Assembly: GCF_000227135.1 (NCBI RefSeq)
Contig: NC_018261.1
Coordinates: 1,190,581 to 1,248,863, forward strand
DNA from: Leishmania donovani
Lineage: Eukaryota > Euglenozoa > Kinetoplastea > Trypanosomatida > Trypanosomatidae
Direction: 5' to 3'
Length of the DNA: 58,283 nt
The notes beneath the pieces were generated by a model. It ran no database searches, was not told where the DNA came from, and saw nothing but the letters and a program-made list of their open reading frames with translations. Shown here in pieces: positions 1 through 10,105 of this stretch (position 1 is the stretch's first letter; each line of letters opens with the position of its first letter). A program made the translations under genes and the position numbers.

Positions 1-2
1 CT

Positions 3-1025
3 GGGCAGTACGACATTCTATCAGTGAAGCAGTTTGCGTCGGCCGCCGCCGAAGACTATCGGAGCTCTGTATTTCATTGTTTTCGCGTAGGGAAGTACCT
101 GACGGCTGCCATCGACAACTTTGGCACCAACTTGCGCGCCGTTGACACCGACCCCCGCATGCGTCAAGTGCTGATGAGCGGATCGCTTGAGGTCGGCGTG
201 ACGGTGCTGCCCAAGTTGAAGTCGAGACTGATTAGTAGTTTCTCTAGCTACGCCGCCATCCGAGAGACGCTCCTTGCGTCATGCTGCCTGATGCCGCTGG
301 TCGGTATGCCGTTCAAGATGGAGAGCACTGGTGAATGGTGCGCCGACGGCGGCATTAGCAACTTCACGCCACGCATAGAGGAGGAGAACACCATCTCCGT
401 TTCAGGCATGTACTTCCAGGATGCCTCGGTGCGGCCACGCGTGTTTGTGCCGTCATGGTGGGCGCTGCATCCGCCGAACGCGCAGAAGTACAACAACCTT
501 TTCTGGATGGGATACAACGACATGATCGACTACCTTGTCTCCGTCGGGCACCTCAGCGTGGCCGATGGCAACCGCCTACTCAAACAGGAGGTCGATTTCC
601 GCATACATGACTCCTACCTGGAGGTCGCCTTCACCTTTTTCATGGAGCTCATGATGTTGATGTACATCAGACCTGTTGTCATCATCTTTGTGTACGTTGA
701 GCTCGCCATCTCGATGATTTGGTGGGCGGCCAAAGGCATCCTCACGTGGGACGGCGCCTCATTTCGTAACCTCTACGACGGCTTCCGAAACACCATCTCG
801 CTCCGCACGTTGGGGCGTCTCATCTTTGGCTCCAAGATATCAAGCAACGAAGAGCGGTTATCTCGACAGAGTCGAGTGTTTCGCGTGTTCCAGCCTGTGG
901 TGCTAGGCGGCAGCAAGAAGACCGGCCGTAAGTGCTGGGGCTCGAGTAGTGCGGTGCTGCTTGAACGCGTGCCCACGCTCTCACCCAACGCGCGCCGCGC
1001 TGCTCCCACATCTCTCAGCAAGTAA
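3..1025 (+). CDS. Patatin-like phospholipase, C-terminal part (5' end outside window)
   Basis: The frame is open from the window edge, so the start is missing; about 340 residues are visible. The stretch GEWCADGGISNFTP (Asp codon at 345-347) fits the DGG/DGA motif carrying the catalytic Asp of patatin-like lipid acyl hydrolases. The nucleophile-elbow GXSXG of the Ser-Asp dyad would lie upstream and is not visible. A hydrophobic stretch around 630-740 (FFMELMMLMYIRPVVIIFVY and following residues) suggests membrane association. The C-terminal tail is basic and Ser-rich. Known for the family: hydrolysis of acyl chains from phospholipids or neutral lipids. Inference: a membrane-bound acyl hydrolase of unknown substrate. 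The 3' flank is the 7.4 kb gene-poor, retroposon-rich stretch. Confidence 0.72.
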   Translation, partial: GQYDILSVKQFASAAAEDYRSSVFHCFRVGKYLTAAIDNFGTNLRAVDTDPRMRQVLMSGSLEVGVTVLPKLKSRLISSFSSYAAIRETLLASCCLMPLVGMPFKMESTGEWCADGGISNFTPRIEEENTISVSGMYFQDASVRPRVFVPSWWALHPPNAQKYNNLFWMGYNDMIDYLVSVGHLSVADGNRLLKQEVDFRIHDSYLEVAFTFFMELMMLMYIRPVVIIFVYVELAISMIWWAAKGILTWDGASFRNLYDGFRNTISLRTLGRLIFGSKISSNEERLSRQSRVFRVFQPVVLGGSKKTGRKCWGSSSAVLLERVPTLSPNARRAAPTSLSK

Positions 1026-1665
1026 GGAAAAGGTGGAAGAGCAGAGGCAGCACACGTAGGCAAATCCGAAAAGGTGTCCCTCTCACTCACCTTCTCCCCG
1101 TTGGGCTATCGGCCGTTTTTTGAAGACGAGACTAGTCATGTAGCCGCAATAAGACGCGAGAGAGGGGGTGAGCTGGCTTTGCGCGAGGCAAGACCTCGTC
1201 GGGCCAGCTTCTTTTGCGAACTCTGAGCGAAAAGAACCACACGATGTGCTCTCTTCGTCTTTCGTGTGCTTTTTAGATGACGAGAGAAAAGAAGAAACGG
1301 AGGGAAGGCTATGTGTGTGTGAGCGCATGCGTGCGGCAGGGGCGGGTGCAGGAACTCCGTGGCGCGTTGTGAAGGCGTTGAACTGGCCATCTGTAAGGGC
1401 TGCCGATATGTTTTTCTCCTCCCAAGGAAGCGCACAGTGCTAACCCCCTTTTGGTTGTTCTTCCGTTCGCTTGTATAGCGCACAGCTGATCGTCTTTCGC
1501 TTTTAAAACGTTTCTGACATTCCGTCTTTTTACAGCCACCTGATGTCGAACTTTTCGCACCTTAACGGCTGCTGACTGTACTGCAGTCCTCACTTCGACT
1601 AATACCGTTTCTGCTGCTCTCTCTCGCTCAGTACCGTTCTAGTCTCTCGGTTATCGTGCCGGAAC
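1026..1665. other. 3' UTR / intergenic spacer
   Basis: Mixed-composition spacer after the phospholipase gene. The end (about 1600-1640) becomes pyrimidine-rich. No convincing reading frame, RNA gene or repeat was seen before the duplicated block that starts at 1666. Confidence 0.6.
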
Positions 1666-2002
1666 GCCGAAAGCAGCCATTTTTCTCGTTGTTGGGCTCG
1701 TCTTCACCTGTTTCCTCTGTTGTCGCCTTTCATCTTTGATGCCGATGAGCGGGGAAGGGGGACACACCGCACAGTGCCTGGTGTCTCAGCGTCCAGTGCG
1801 CCCACGCCAACGCTGTGTGTGTGTGGGGAGGAGCCAATCAGCACCCCTCCCCTCTCCTATCCGCTGTCAGTGCGGAGCCGCTTCTCGCCCTGGCCCTGTC
1901 AGGGGGATGCATCGCTACGGATGCCGGCGGTGTGGGCCTGGATCGGCGCAGGCGCTGGAGCGACCTGCGGCGGTGCGCGCGTTTATATCATCGATATGGT
2001 AG
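1666..2002 (+). repeat. Direct repeat A, copy 1 (same as 2715-3051)
   Basis: This 337-base block recurs at 2715-3051 with an offset of 1049 and no difference noticed by eye. It includes a non-retroposon flank (1666-1743) and the 5' half of a SIDER-like element, and it ends exactly at the N gap. Because unique-looking flank is duplicated together with the retroposon, this is a segmental or assembly duplication rather than two insertions. Confidence 0.85.
1744..2002 (+). mobile_element. SIDER-like retroposon, copy 1, cut by assembly gap
   Basis: The copy starts at the shared core 'gatgagcggggaaggggg' and proceeds through the GC-rich body, ending at 'gatatggtag' just before the N gap. Its 3' half is missing. 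The size of intact copies (about 530-620 bases), GC-richness, non-coding nature and location between genes fit the SIDER family of Leishmania. The family name is inferred; the repeated nature is seen directly. Confidence 0.6.
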
Positions 2003-2101
2003 NNNNNNNNNNNNNNNNNNNNNNNNNNNNNNNNNNNNNNNNNNNNNNNNNNNNNNNNNNNNNNNNNNNNNNNNNNNNNNNNNNNNNNNNNNNNNNNNNN
2101 N
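2003..2101. other. Assembly gap (99 N)
   Basis: Run of 99 N. The sequence before it reappears 1049 bases downstream, so the gap probably joins contigs that overlap in a repeat. Confidence 0.99.
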
Positions 2102-2137
2102 GAGACCTCTTTTGCTTTTGCAGCCAAGATTTTACCC

Positions 2138-2714
2138 CTTTTCTCCTTTCCTTGAGAATTGCCGCTCCCTGCCGCGTGCTCCCTGATGAGCGGGGAAGGG
2201 GGACACACCGCACAGTGCCTGGTGTCTCAGCGTCCAGTGCGCCCACGCCAACGCTGTGTGTGTGTGGGGAGGAGCCAATCAGCACCCCTCCCCTCTCCTA
2301 TCCGCTGTCAGTGCGGAGCCGCTTCTCGCCCTGGCCCTGTCAGGGGGATGCATCGCTACGGATGCCGGCGGTGTGGGCCTGGATCGGCGCAGGCGCTGGA
2401 GCGACCTGCGGCGGTGCGCGCGTTTATATCATCGATATGGTAGGCACAAGTGCCAACGTGACTCGAGCGTGTCTCACCGGGCCGTGCCCACCGACTAGGG
2501 GGGGAGGGACCCTGAGGCGCCTCGAGTGGGGATGCGGGAGGTGGCAGCCGGCATGATGCGGGTGCGGCTGTGAGGCGACCTGCGCAGCGGGTGCTGGGTA
2601 GAGTGTGAGGCAGGGGCCGCACTCACACGGCGGAGTCGGTGCATTGCCCTAACGCGTGCCTGGTAGCGCGTGGCACAGAGAGATGGGCCTGTGACGGGCC
2701 TGGCAGAGTGGGGT
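2138..2714 (+). mobile_element. SIDER-like retroposon, copy 2, apparently full length
   Basis: About 577 bases. The 5' extension 2138-2184 (ending 'ccgcgtgctccct') is shared with the copy at 7199 and is absent from copies 1 and 3. The body continues to the terminal 'ggcctggcagagtgggg'. It is followed at once by 'gccgaaagcagcc', the same flank that precedes copies 1 and 3, which is odd for an independent insertion. ORFs crossing it recur with every copy and are shadows of the repeat. Confidence 0.65.
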
Positions 2715-3051
2715 GCCGAAAGCAGCCATTTTTCTCGTTGTTGGGCTCGTCTTCACCTGTTTCCTCTGTTGTCGCCTTTCATCTTTGATGCCGATGAGCG
2801 GGGAAGGGGGACACACCGCACAGTGCCTGGTGTCTCAGCGTCCAGTGCGCCCACGCCAACGCTGTGTGTGTGTGGGGAGGAGCCAATCAGCACCCCTCCC
2901 CTCTCCTATCCGCTGTCAGTGCGGAGCCGCTTCTCGCCCTGGCCCTGTCAGGGGGATGCATCGCTACGGATGCCGGCGGTGTGGGCCTGGATCGGCGCAG
3001 GCGCTGGAGCGACCTGCGGCGGTGCGCGCGTTTATATCATCGATATGGTAG
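2715..3051 (+). repeat. Direct repeat A, copy 2 (same as 1666-2002)
   Basis: Second occurrence of the 337-base block. Here it is uninterrupted and continues into the 3' half of the SIDER-like element. Confidence 0.85.
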
Positions 3052-3353
3052 GCACAAGTGCCAACGTGACTCGAGCGTGTCTCACCGGGCCGTGCCCACC
3101 GACTAGGGGGGGAGGGACCCTGAGGCGCCTCGAGTGGGGATGCGGGAGGTGGCAGCCGGCATGATGCGGGTGCGGCTGTGAGGCGACCTGCGCAGCGGGT
3201 GCTGGGTAGAGTGTGAGGCAGGGGCCGCACTCACACGGCGGAGTCGGTGCATTGCCCTAACGCGTGCCTGGTAGCGCGTGGCACAGAGAGATGGGCCTGT
3301 GACGGGCCTGGCAGAGTGGGGTTGTGACCTGCTGTTGTACTTCAGAGAATGAA
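2793..3353 (+). mobile_element. SIDER-like retroposon, copy 3, complete
   Basis: Starts at the shared core with the shorter 5' end and runs to 'cagagaatgaaca' at about 3353. Its body is nearly identical to copies 1 and 2. After the body it continues 'ttgtgacctgctgttg', a 3' flank found again after copy 4. Confidence 0.65.
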
Positions 3354-3393
3354 CAAGCTCACAAATAGAAGTGAGCTTTTCCTAAGGTCGTCT
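3078..3393 (+). repeat. Direct repeat B, copy 1 (same as 3493-3807)
   Basis: This 316-base block ends at the second N gap and restarts immediately after it, differing by one missing base near 3652. It covers the 3' half of the SIDER-like element plus 3' flank. Confidence 0.85.
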
Positions 3394-3492
3394 NNNNNNN
3401 NNNNNNNNNNNNNNNNNNNNNNNNNNNNNNNNNNNNNNNNNNNNNNNNNNNNNNNNNNNNNNNNNNNNNNNNNNNNNNNNNNNNNNNNNNNN
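3394..3492. other. Assembly gap (99 N)
   Basis: Run of 99 N between two copies of repeat B. Overlapping contig ends are the simplest explanation. Confidence 0.99.
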
Positions 3493-3767
3493 TGTCTCAC
3501 CGGGCCGTGCCCACCGACTAGGGGGGGAGGGACCCTGAGGCGCCTCGAGTGGGGATGCGGGAGGTGGCAGCCGGCATGATGCGGGTGCGGCTGTGAGGCG
3601 ACCTGCGCAGCGGGTGCTGGGTAGAGTGTGAGGCAGGGGCCGCACTCACACGCGGAGTCGGTGCATTGCCCTAACGCGTGCCTGGTAGCGCGTGGCACAG
3701 AGAGATGGGCCTGTGACGGGCCTGGCAGAGTGGGGTTGTGACCTGCTGTTGTACTTCAGAGAATGAA
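3493..3767 (+). mobile_element. SIDER-like retroposon, copy 4, 5' half lost in gap
   Basis: Begins mid-element at 'tgtctcaccgggcc' directly after the gap. It carries the same 3' end and flank as copy 3, with one base deleted in the 'cacacggcgg' run. It may be the same genomic copy as copy 3. Confidence 0.6.
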
Positions 3768-3807
3768 CAAGCTCACAAATAGAAGTGAGCTTTTCCTAAG
3801 GTCGTCT

Positions 3808-6800
3808 TTCTTCGCGTTCTGTGGGTACTCTACTTGGCGGATGATGAGGTTGCCGCAGATGTGTTGCGCCTTTTTGTGTCTGTGTGTGCGTCCATGTTTT
3901 TTTTTTTCCAACTCCTGTTTTGTGTTTGGGTTTTGTTTATCTTGCCTGTTTCGTCTGTGTGCGCGGAGTGCGGTCGTCGTGGATGCGTCGTGGTCAATGC
4001 GCGTCCTTCTTGCGTTTCCCCCTCTTTCTTGGGGACTCATCTGTTTTCATCCGCCACCCAGCGCCTCGTAAGTGTCTTTGCGTTCCTGTGCTCGCGGGTG
4101 CCTTTTTTCGACTTGCTCTTCTTTGTTGTTAAGTTTCACGCGTGCTACTCCTTCGTTTTGGGGTGCTGTGGGGCTTCTTTTTTTTGTCAGCGCTAGTCTT
4201 CTCAGTACGCTCTACATCCGTGGCTCACCCTTCATTTGCCTCCATGTTCATGAACTCTCTTACCTCCCGACCGGTGTGTGATTGCTGGTATCGACACGAG
4301 GTGAGGACTCGCTATGTCCGCGTTGTCCTGTCTTATAACCCAGAGGGGCATCTTCCTCTTGATTATGCTCTTCATTCTCCTTTTGTGGCTAAAGTTTTCC
4401 TTTTTTGTTTTTTTGCGGTTGTGTTTTTGCTGTTGTTGATATTGTCGTTCCTCCTTTGCTTCGCGGCACGTAGCCCCACACGTTGGCCGCTACCGGAACT
4501 TCTCCTATAAGTATCTAAAATTTTCTTTTTTTTTTCATTGTGTGCGTGTGCGTCTTCGATTGGACCCGTGATCAAGGCCTCTTCTCCCTTTTTTTCTGCT
4601 TTCGCCCTGTTGTGGCTCCACTCTTGCCCTTCTCGTGTTTGCATGTGCGTTGTTTGTCCAAAGCTGCCCATACGTATGATTGTGCACGCACTCCTCCTCC
4701 TATGATGTACGCGCCGTCAGTGTGCGTTGTAGCGCATTATCCTCATGGCGCGTGCACATCTATATATATATATATGTGTGTGTGTGTGTGATTGTATAAG
4801 AATTAACTGCACGTGTTCTCCTCCTTTTTTAGTGTCAAAGCCGCCTTTGCGGTGAGGATGGGGGGGGGCCACGTCCTTCGCTGCGGTACACATGTGACTC
4901 CTCTTATGCTATTTTCCGTCAGTACTTTCATAACTGCCCTTGCTGCAGGAGACAAACGTGCGCAGCGGCTGCGGCAGGTACCTGGAAGCGGCTAGGACAG
5001 GCAATGTGAGGGCACAAACTTGACGAAGTACAATGAATGCGCACGATCACCGTAGAAGCCCTCCCCTCCACTCTCCTTTCCAATATGTCGTGCAAGATAC
5101 ATCGGATAGAAATGTGTGTGTTGGTATAAGTATGCCTCACATTTTCCTTTTTCTTCGTGTCTTCCCCTACTTTCTCTACGTGTGTACCCTTCAAACCTTC
5201 CTCTTTTTCTCGCCATCCTAGACAAAAAAAAACACCGAAAACGCGCAAAACACTCCCTACAACCCCCACCCCCTGCACTCACCGTCCCCTCCCCTCCCCT
5301 TTTTTCGTTTCACCTCTGCGACCCTCTGTCTCTCTCTCTGTTTCTATCGTTTCGCCGTTTTATTATTTCGATGTGCTTTTTTTTTTGGTTTGGTGCTGCG
5401 TTTTCTTCGTTCTTCTTTCTCACGCCGTTCGGGTGGTAGCCGTGACTCTCCTCTGCCGCACGTGGTGGTCGCTTCCTCTTTCGCTTCTTTTTGTGACCAC
5501 CGAGAAACTACCCTGGTCTTTTTCCTGCCCTTTCTTTGCGGCTTTAGCGAGCCTGAGTCACGTGTGTGCTGCTGTGGATGCTACTGTGTGCACGACGGAG
5601 GGAATGCATTCACTCATCGCCCAGCGATGAGGCCTAACTCCAAACTTGAAACGCAAGCACACACACACACACAGTGAGAGAGATGCCCCTCTGATGATTC
5701 CTCTTTGTTTCTCTTTCGACGCCCTTCTTTTGTTGTTGTTCGCGCCTTCATCTCTCCATCTGTGATTTTCTGCGTGCCGTCCACCCTACCCACCACTCTT
5801 TCTCATATTCATGCTTCGCGTGTTCTTTTCAGTCCCCCTAGTTAGCGCGTTTGTATGCCGATGGTGTGCCGGTCTCTCGGTCATACCGTCCATGCATTGC
5901 TTGCCTCTCCGTTCGTTTCTGTCTGCCCTCGTGCCGCACACCCGATCTGTTTTCTCTGTGCGGAAGAAGCCTCTCGGTTAGACAACAAAGATCTCACCTC
6001 ACCAGCACTTGTTGTGCCGAGAGAGGGGAATCGAATGGAATCGGTAGGGGTCGAGCTATAATGCACAGCTATCTAGCGCAGCTGACGAGTGCATATGATT
6101 ATCAGTGGAGGGAGACGGAGGGTCTATCTTCTGCTCGGCATCCCAGCTTTTACTCCCCCCCCCTTTTTTCATTGGCACCCATCTTTAGTTTCACATTTTT
6201 CACGATTTATTTACGCGAGTCTTTTTCTTTTTTTTTTCTCCCTTCTGCGCCTCCATCTCACGAGGTGTGTTGTATGAGCAGCAAGTTTGCTCTGAGGCCC
6301 TATACCACTCTCTCCCCTCCACCCCGTATCTCTCCTCAACTGTCTCGAGCTCTGTCCACACTATGTCTCTTGCATCACGTTCACAGGGTCCCATCCTCTA
6401 TGTACTGCGAGTGGGGGGGGGGCGCTGTGCGCATGTATGATTGTGAAGAAGGTGGTCGTTTACTGTGACGTAATGCATGCGCGGGTGTCAGTGACCGCCT
6501 GCGTGTATGTAAATGTACGCGATTGGTTCGTGCACAAATGTAGGCTGAACCGCCAGACTCGCCTCGCCCGCACATTGTGAGATCAGCATGGCACATTACT
6601 TTCAGACAGCGGATCCACAAGAGCATCGTTCAAACGTTTGTATTCTTGCTTACAGTGGCCTTGCACTGTACACGATCCATGTACGCACGTACCAGCAGCA
6701 GCTCGCATATGGCCAAATGGGAATCAGAGCACACAACCATGGCCGCCGATGCGCGCAGTCTCAGTTCAACTCTAACTTATTGGGTCGTGGTGAGGACCTT

Positions 6801-7198
6801 TTTTCGTATACCCAAGCCGCCGCCCGACACACACGCTCTCCCTACGCTGCTATCAGCAGAACCGCGGCTGGCCGATGATGAAAAAAAAAATGGACTGTTC
6901 TTTTAGCTGTACACGGGCAGCCGTCTCTCAGAGGGCAACTCCTACGGGAGATTACTTTCTAACGCGCGTTCTTGGTATTTGTGCCCTTCTGACGCTCTCT
7001 CCATCTAACCCTCGTGATATGCTCGTGCGTGCACATCTCATTGAAAGTAATCGACGACGATGATTCTGCCTCCTTGGTACATTCTATGTATTTTTTTTTT
7101 CGTTTTGTGTTCCAATACTGGCTTGGCCGGCGAGGATGCTCGGTTTTGTTTCTTCATTCGCCTTTTCGCCACACTGACGCGCCTCGCATGGCGCCCAC
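3808..7198. other. Long gene-free, pyrimidine-rich spacer
   Basis: About 3.4 kb dominated by T/C-rich runs on the + strand (for example 3890-3960, 4380-4460, 5280-5420, 6140-6260), a TA/TG microsatellite at 4761-4790 and a G run at 4860. ORFs here are Cys/Phe/Ser/Leu-rich translations of pyrimidine tracts with no recognisable domain. No gene, tRNA or snoRNA could be supported. Confidence 0.55.
4761..4790. repeat. TA/TG dinucleotide microsatellite
   Basis: About seven TA units followed directly by about eight TG units. Confidence 0.9.
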
Positions 7199-7825
7199 CC
7201 TTTTTCTCCTTTCTTTGAGAATTGCCGCTCCCTGCCGCGTGCTCCCTGATGAGCGGGGAAGGGGGACACACCGCACAGTGCCTGGTGTCTCAGCGTCCAG
7301 TGCGCCCACGCTAACGCTGTGTGTGTGGGGGGGGGGGAGGAGCNNNNNNNNNNNNNNNNNNNNNNNNNNNNNNNNNNNNNNNNNNNNNNNNNNNNNNNNN
7401 NNNNNNNNNNNNNNNNNNNNNNNNNNNNNNNNNNNNNNNNNNNNNNNNNNNNNNNNNNNNNNNNNNNNNNNNNNNNNGGAGCGACCTGCGGCGGTGCGCG
7501 CGTTTATATCATCGATATGGTAGGCACAAGTGCCAACCTGGCTCGAGCGTGTCTCACCGGGCCGTGCCCACCGACTAGGGGGGGAGGGACCCTGAGGCGC
7601 CTCGAGTGGGGATACGGGAGGTGGCAGCCGGCATGATGCGGGTGCGGCTGTGAGGCGACCTGCGCAGCGGGTGCTGGGTAGAGTGTGAGGCAGGGGCCGC
7701 ACTCACACGGCGGAGTCGGTGCATTGCCCTAACGCGTGCCTGGTAGCGCGTGGCACAGAGAGATGGGCCTGTGACGGGCCTGGCAGAGTGGAGTCTCACT
7801 CACGCTGTGGGGCAGAGAATGAACA
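7199..7825 (+). mobile_element. SIDER-like retroposon, copy 5, with internal gap
   Basis: The 5' extension 7199-7247 matches copy 2 and the core begins at 7248. The 3' part runs through 'ggcagagtgg' into 'agtctcactcacgctgtggg' and ends near 'cagagaatgaaca'. A 134-N gap (7344-7477) replaces a stretch that is 122 bases long in copy 3, so this copy is probably intact. Single-base differences from copies 1-4 ('acctggctcg' for 'acgtgactcg') are shared with the copy at 12902. Confidence 0.65.
7344..7477. other. Assembly gap (134 N) inside a SIDER-like copy
   Basis: Run of 134 N between 'ggaggagc' and 'ggagcgacc'. The equivalent interval in copy 3 (2884-3005) is 122 bases. Confidence 0.99.
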
Positions 7826-8452
7826 TGTTGAAATAAGTGTGTGACGTGTCACCAAGGGCCTTGTGCGTCGCTCTTTCATCTACCTTCTTCCTGTGTGGAT
7901 ATGAGAGTATGTTGCGTTATCCACTTCTCTTTTTTTCGGACTTTGGGGCTTGGGTTGAGGCAACTCCGTCGCCCCACTTGCAGGAGACCAACGTGAAGGA
8001 AAAACAGACTGGCGGTGCAGCGCGCGACCAGTGTGAATGAAACAGAATCAAAAACTGACGCCGTGGCGACGCTCCGCTCTTTCTTAATATGGCGCACTCC
8101 TGTTGTGTTGTTACTGCTTGATCTGCGGTGACTACCGTCTTCACGGGTGCCATGGACCCAAGTGATGCCTCGAAGCGTTGAAGCAAAATGTTTCTTCCCG
8201 AGAAGTAGGGGCTTCACATGCATCGGTGTTCTTCTCACGTGCGTGATTCGATGGGTTCTTCGACATGGTTGGTCATTTTTTCGTGGCCTCCATTGCTCAC
8301 TTACCTCCTCTCTCTCTCGCCAAACGTCTCTTTTACCCCCTGTGCGTGTCGCTTCCCCGTAAAACGTGAGGGACTCGAGGGGCAGCAGCCTGCATCAGTT
8401 GAAGTCGGATCGAACTCACTAGTGCGCCTCTGCAGCTCATATTACAAGACCA
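7826..8452. other. Spacer with 5' UTR and splice signals of the next gene
   Basis: Contains a strong pyrimidine tract at about 8294-8340. Candidate trans-splice AG sites follow at 8369-8370 and 8434-8435, the latter 18 bases before the next start codon. Nothing else is recognised. Confidence 0.5.
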
Positions 8453-8722
8453 ATGCTGCGTTTGACGCGCCGCTCGCTGATGCAGCGCTCTCGGATGACG
8501 TTGGAGGCAAACTTCAAGAGCCATAGCGCTGCCGCCAACCCTGCCACTGGCGCCTCTGTCACGGGCAAGGTGAAGGCAGAGTTGAAGAAGATGATCAAGA
8601 TCCAGCTGGTGCTCATCCCTATCTGCGTAGTCTTTATGGTGTGGATGTACCCCACCCCCACAGAGGAGGATGAGCGGCGAATGCGGCTGGAGTATGAACG
8701 CAATGCTGGGTGGAAGACGTAG
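8453..8722 (+). CDS. Small single-pass, probably mitochondrial, membrane protein
   Basis: An 89-residue protein. The N-terminus is Arg-rich with almost no acidic residues (MLRLTRRSLMQRSR), as in mitochondrial targeting sequences. One hydrophobic helix lies at about residues 49-66. The short tail begins PTPTEEDE and ends NAGWKT, and is highly charged. This architecture is common among small inner-membrane subunits or assembly factors of respiratory complexes, but no family is recognised. The start is the first ATG after the acceptor at 8434-8435. Dense charged and helical composition and position in the + strand array argue for a real gene despite its size. Confidence 0.65.
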   Translation: MLRLTRRSLMQRSRMTLEANFKSHSAAANPATGASVTGKVKAELKKMIKIQLVLIPICVVFMVWMYPTPTEEDERRMRLEYERNAGWKT

Positions 8723-9532
8723 TGTGGAGCTTGGCGGCTTCTCTGCTGCCTTTCGGTTCCCTGTGAGCTGACGGCGCGTTGTTTTTGTGTAAAGGCACGC
8801 GTTTATGTGTGGCTGTGCATCTTTTTTTTCCCGGCCGTGGTGTGCCCATGTCTGCCTCGCTTTCGTGGTTGTTGTTGCTTACAGAGGCAGAGTAACGGTA
8901 AACGCAAAAAAAGGAGGGCGAGGGGAAAACAAAGGGGGTGAAGAACGGCACGCGCACCCGTGTCAAAGGCCCTGCGAATGCCGAACTCATAGAGCTCGCT
9001 ATCTCTCTCTTTCTACCATATGCATCTCTTCGTGCTGCCAAAACGAAAGGAATGAAGGCGACAGCGCTGTGCGTTGTCAACCGACTTGTGCCGATGGCCG
9101 CGTTTTGTGCGCTTCCCTTCTTTCCCACAGCGGTCACTGCGAGCGCAGAATGTCACCGGCGCGGTGGGCGAGACGCCAGCAACAATAACAGCAACAAAAA
9201 AATAGCACACGCGCTCGCTACCTAACTCATTGCTTCTTTCATCATGCGCTCTCGCGTGCACCTCTGCGGCATCATCATCTTCCACGTCACTGTTGTCGTT
9301 TGGCTCCAAAGGATCGCCTACGATATCTCCCATTCAGCGTCGATAGTGAAAGCTGTAAAGACGGTGCCTATAGAGATAGGAAGAGAGCGCGGCCGACGAG
9401 AAGCCGAAGACAGCGGCTGTGCTCACGGGGCAGCGCGCGCTTCGATTTAATACCTCTCTGTCCTCGCACGGCTTCTTTCTCAGGCACAGAGATTTACTTC
9501 AACTCGAGTGCGTGCGTGCAAAGAGTGCCGCC
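8723..9532. other. Intergenic spacer
   Basis: Spacer of about 0.8 kb with no recognisable gene. It ends in the pyrimidine tract and AG at 9451-9483 that serves the next gene. Confidence 0.55.
9451..9483 (+). promoter_or_regulatory. Candidate trans-splice acceptor
   Basis: A pyrimidine-rich tract ends 'ttctttctcag', with AG at 9482-9483, 49 bases before the ATG at 9533. It decides the start of the next gene by excluding the in-frame ATG at 9419. Confidence 0.6.
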
Positions 9533-10105
9533 ATGCTCCATCGGTCATTCGCTTCGCTCTTCCTGAAGGGCATCTTCAAAGTCAATAAGCCCCCCGTTAC
9601 GGGCTACGAGATCGCCGAGCTACCCAATGAGAAAGTGCTTCATGACTTCATGCAGTTCTACCGCACAAAGGGGGTGGTGGTCGTTCTGCACAGTGGCGCC
9701 TCGTATGCCGCAGCCGCTGCGGCCTCCTCCGGCGGGTCGCGCTCGACCCTGACGAGTGCGTCAGCCAACTCTTCTGGAAAAGCTCACTCAGCCGCGACAG
9801 CGAAGTCGGCATCGACGCCAAAGCCCAAGACGGAACTACTGCAGGACCCTCTTACTCGATCATTCATCTCTTCCATCAACGCGATGAACTTAGGCAATCC
9901 AGAGGAAGTAAAGCTGGCCCTTGTTCCCGGGCCGCAAGCGCCGTGCTTCGTAGAGGAGCACAACGTCATCACGTACCCGACCTCGTTGCTGTTCTTGAAT
10001 GGGCAATGCATTTATCGCGTCGTTGGTGCGCGGACGCGTGAGCTGTCCATCAAGTCCCTTTTCATGCTGCGCAATGGAGGGCGAAACATTTTCTCGCGCG
10101 ACTAG
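9533..10105 (+). CDS. Thioredoxin-fold-like protein without CxxC
   Basis: A 190-residue protein. The N-terminus is short, hydrophobic and basic (MLHRSFASLFLKGIFKVNK), a possible mitochondrial targeting sequence. A strand-like segment GVVVVLHSG (about 48-56) is followed by an Ala/Ser/Thr-rich low-complexity insert (about 57-100). Further on, YPTSLLFLNGQCIYRVVGA (148-166) strongly resembles the cis-Pro strand and following strand of thioredoxin folds. No CxxC is present, so redox activity is unlikely. Role unknown; thioredoxin-like assembly or ribosomal proteins are possibilities. The start is chosen as the first ATG after the acceptor at 9482-9483. Confidence 0.7.
   Translation: MLHRSFASLFLKGIFKVNKPPVTGYEIAELPNEKVLHDFMQFYRTKGVVVVLHSGASYAAAAAASSGGSRSTLTSASANSSGKAHSAATAKSASTPKPKTELLQDPLTRSFISSINAMNLGNPEEVKLALVPGPQAPCFVEEHNVITYPTSLLFLNGQCIYRVVGARTRELSIKSLFMLRNGGRNIFSRD

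Noticed and set aside
1815..3230. Many overlapping ORFs of 80-280 codons on both strands
   Set aside because: They fall inside the SIDER-like copies, recur identically with each copy, and several run through N gaps.
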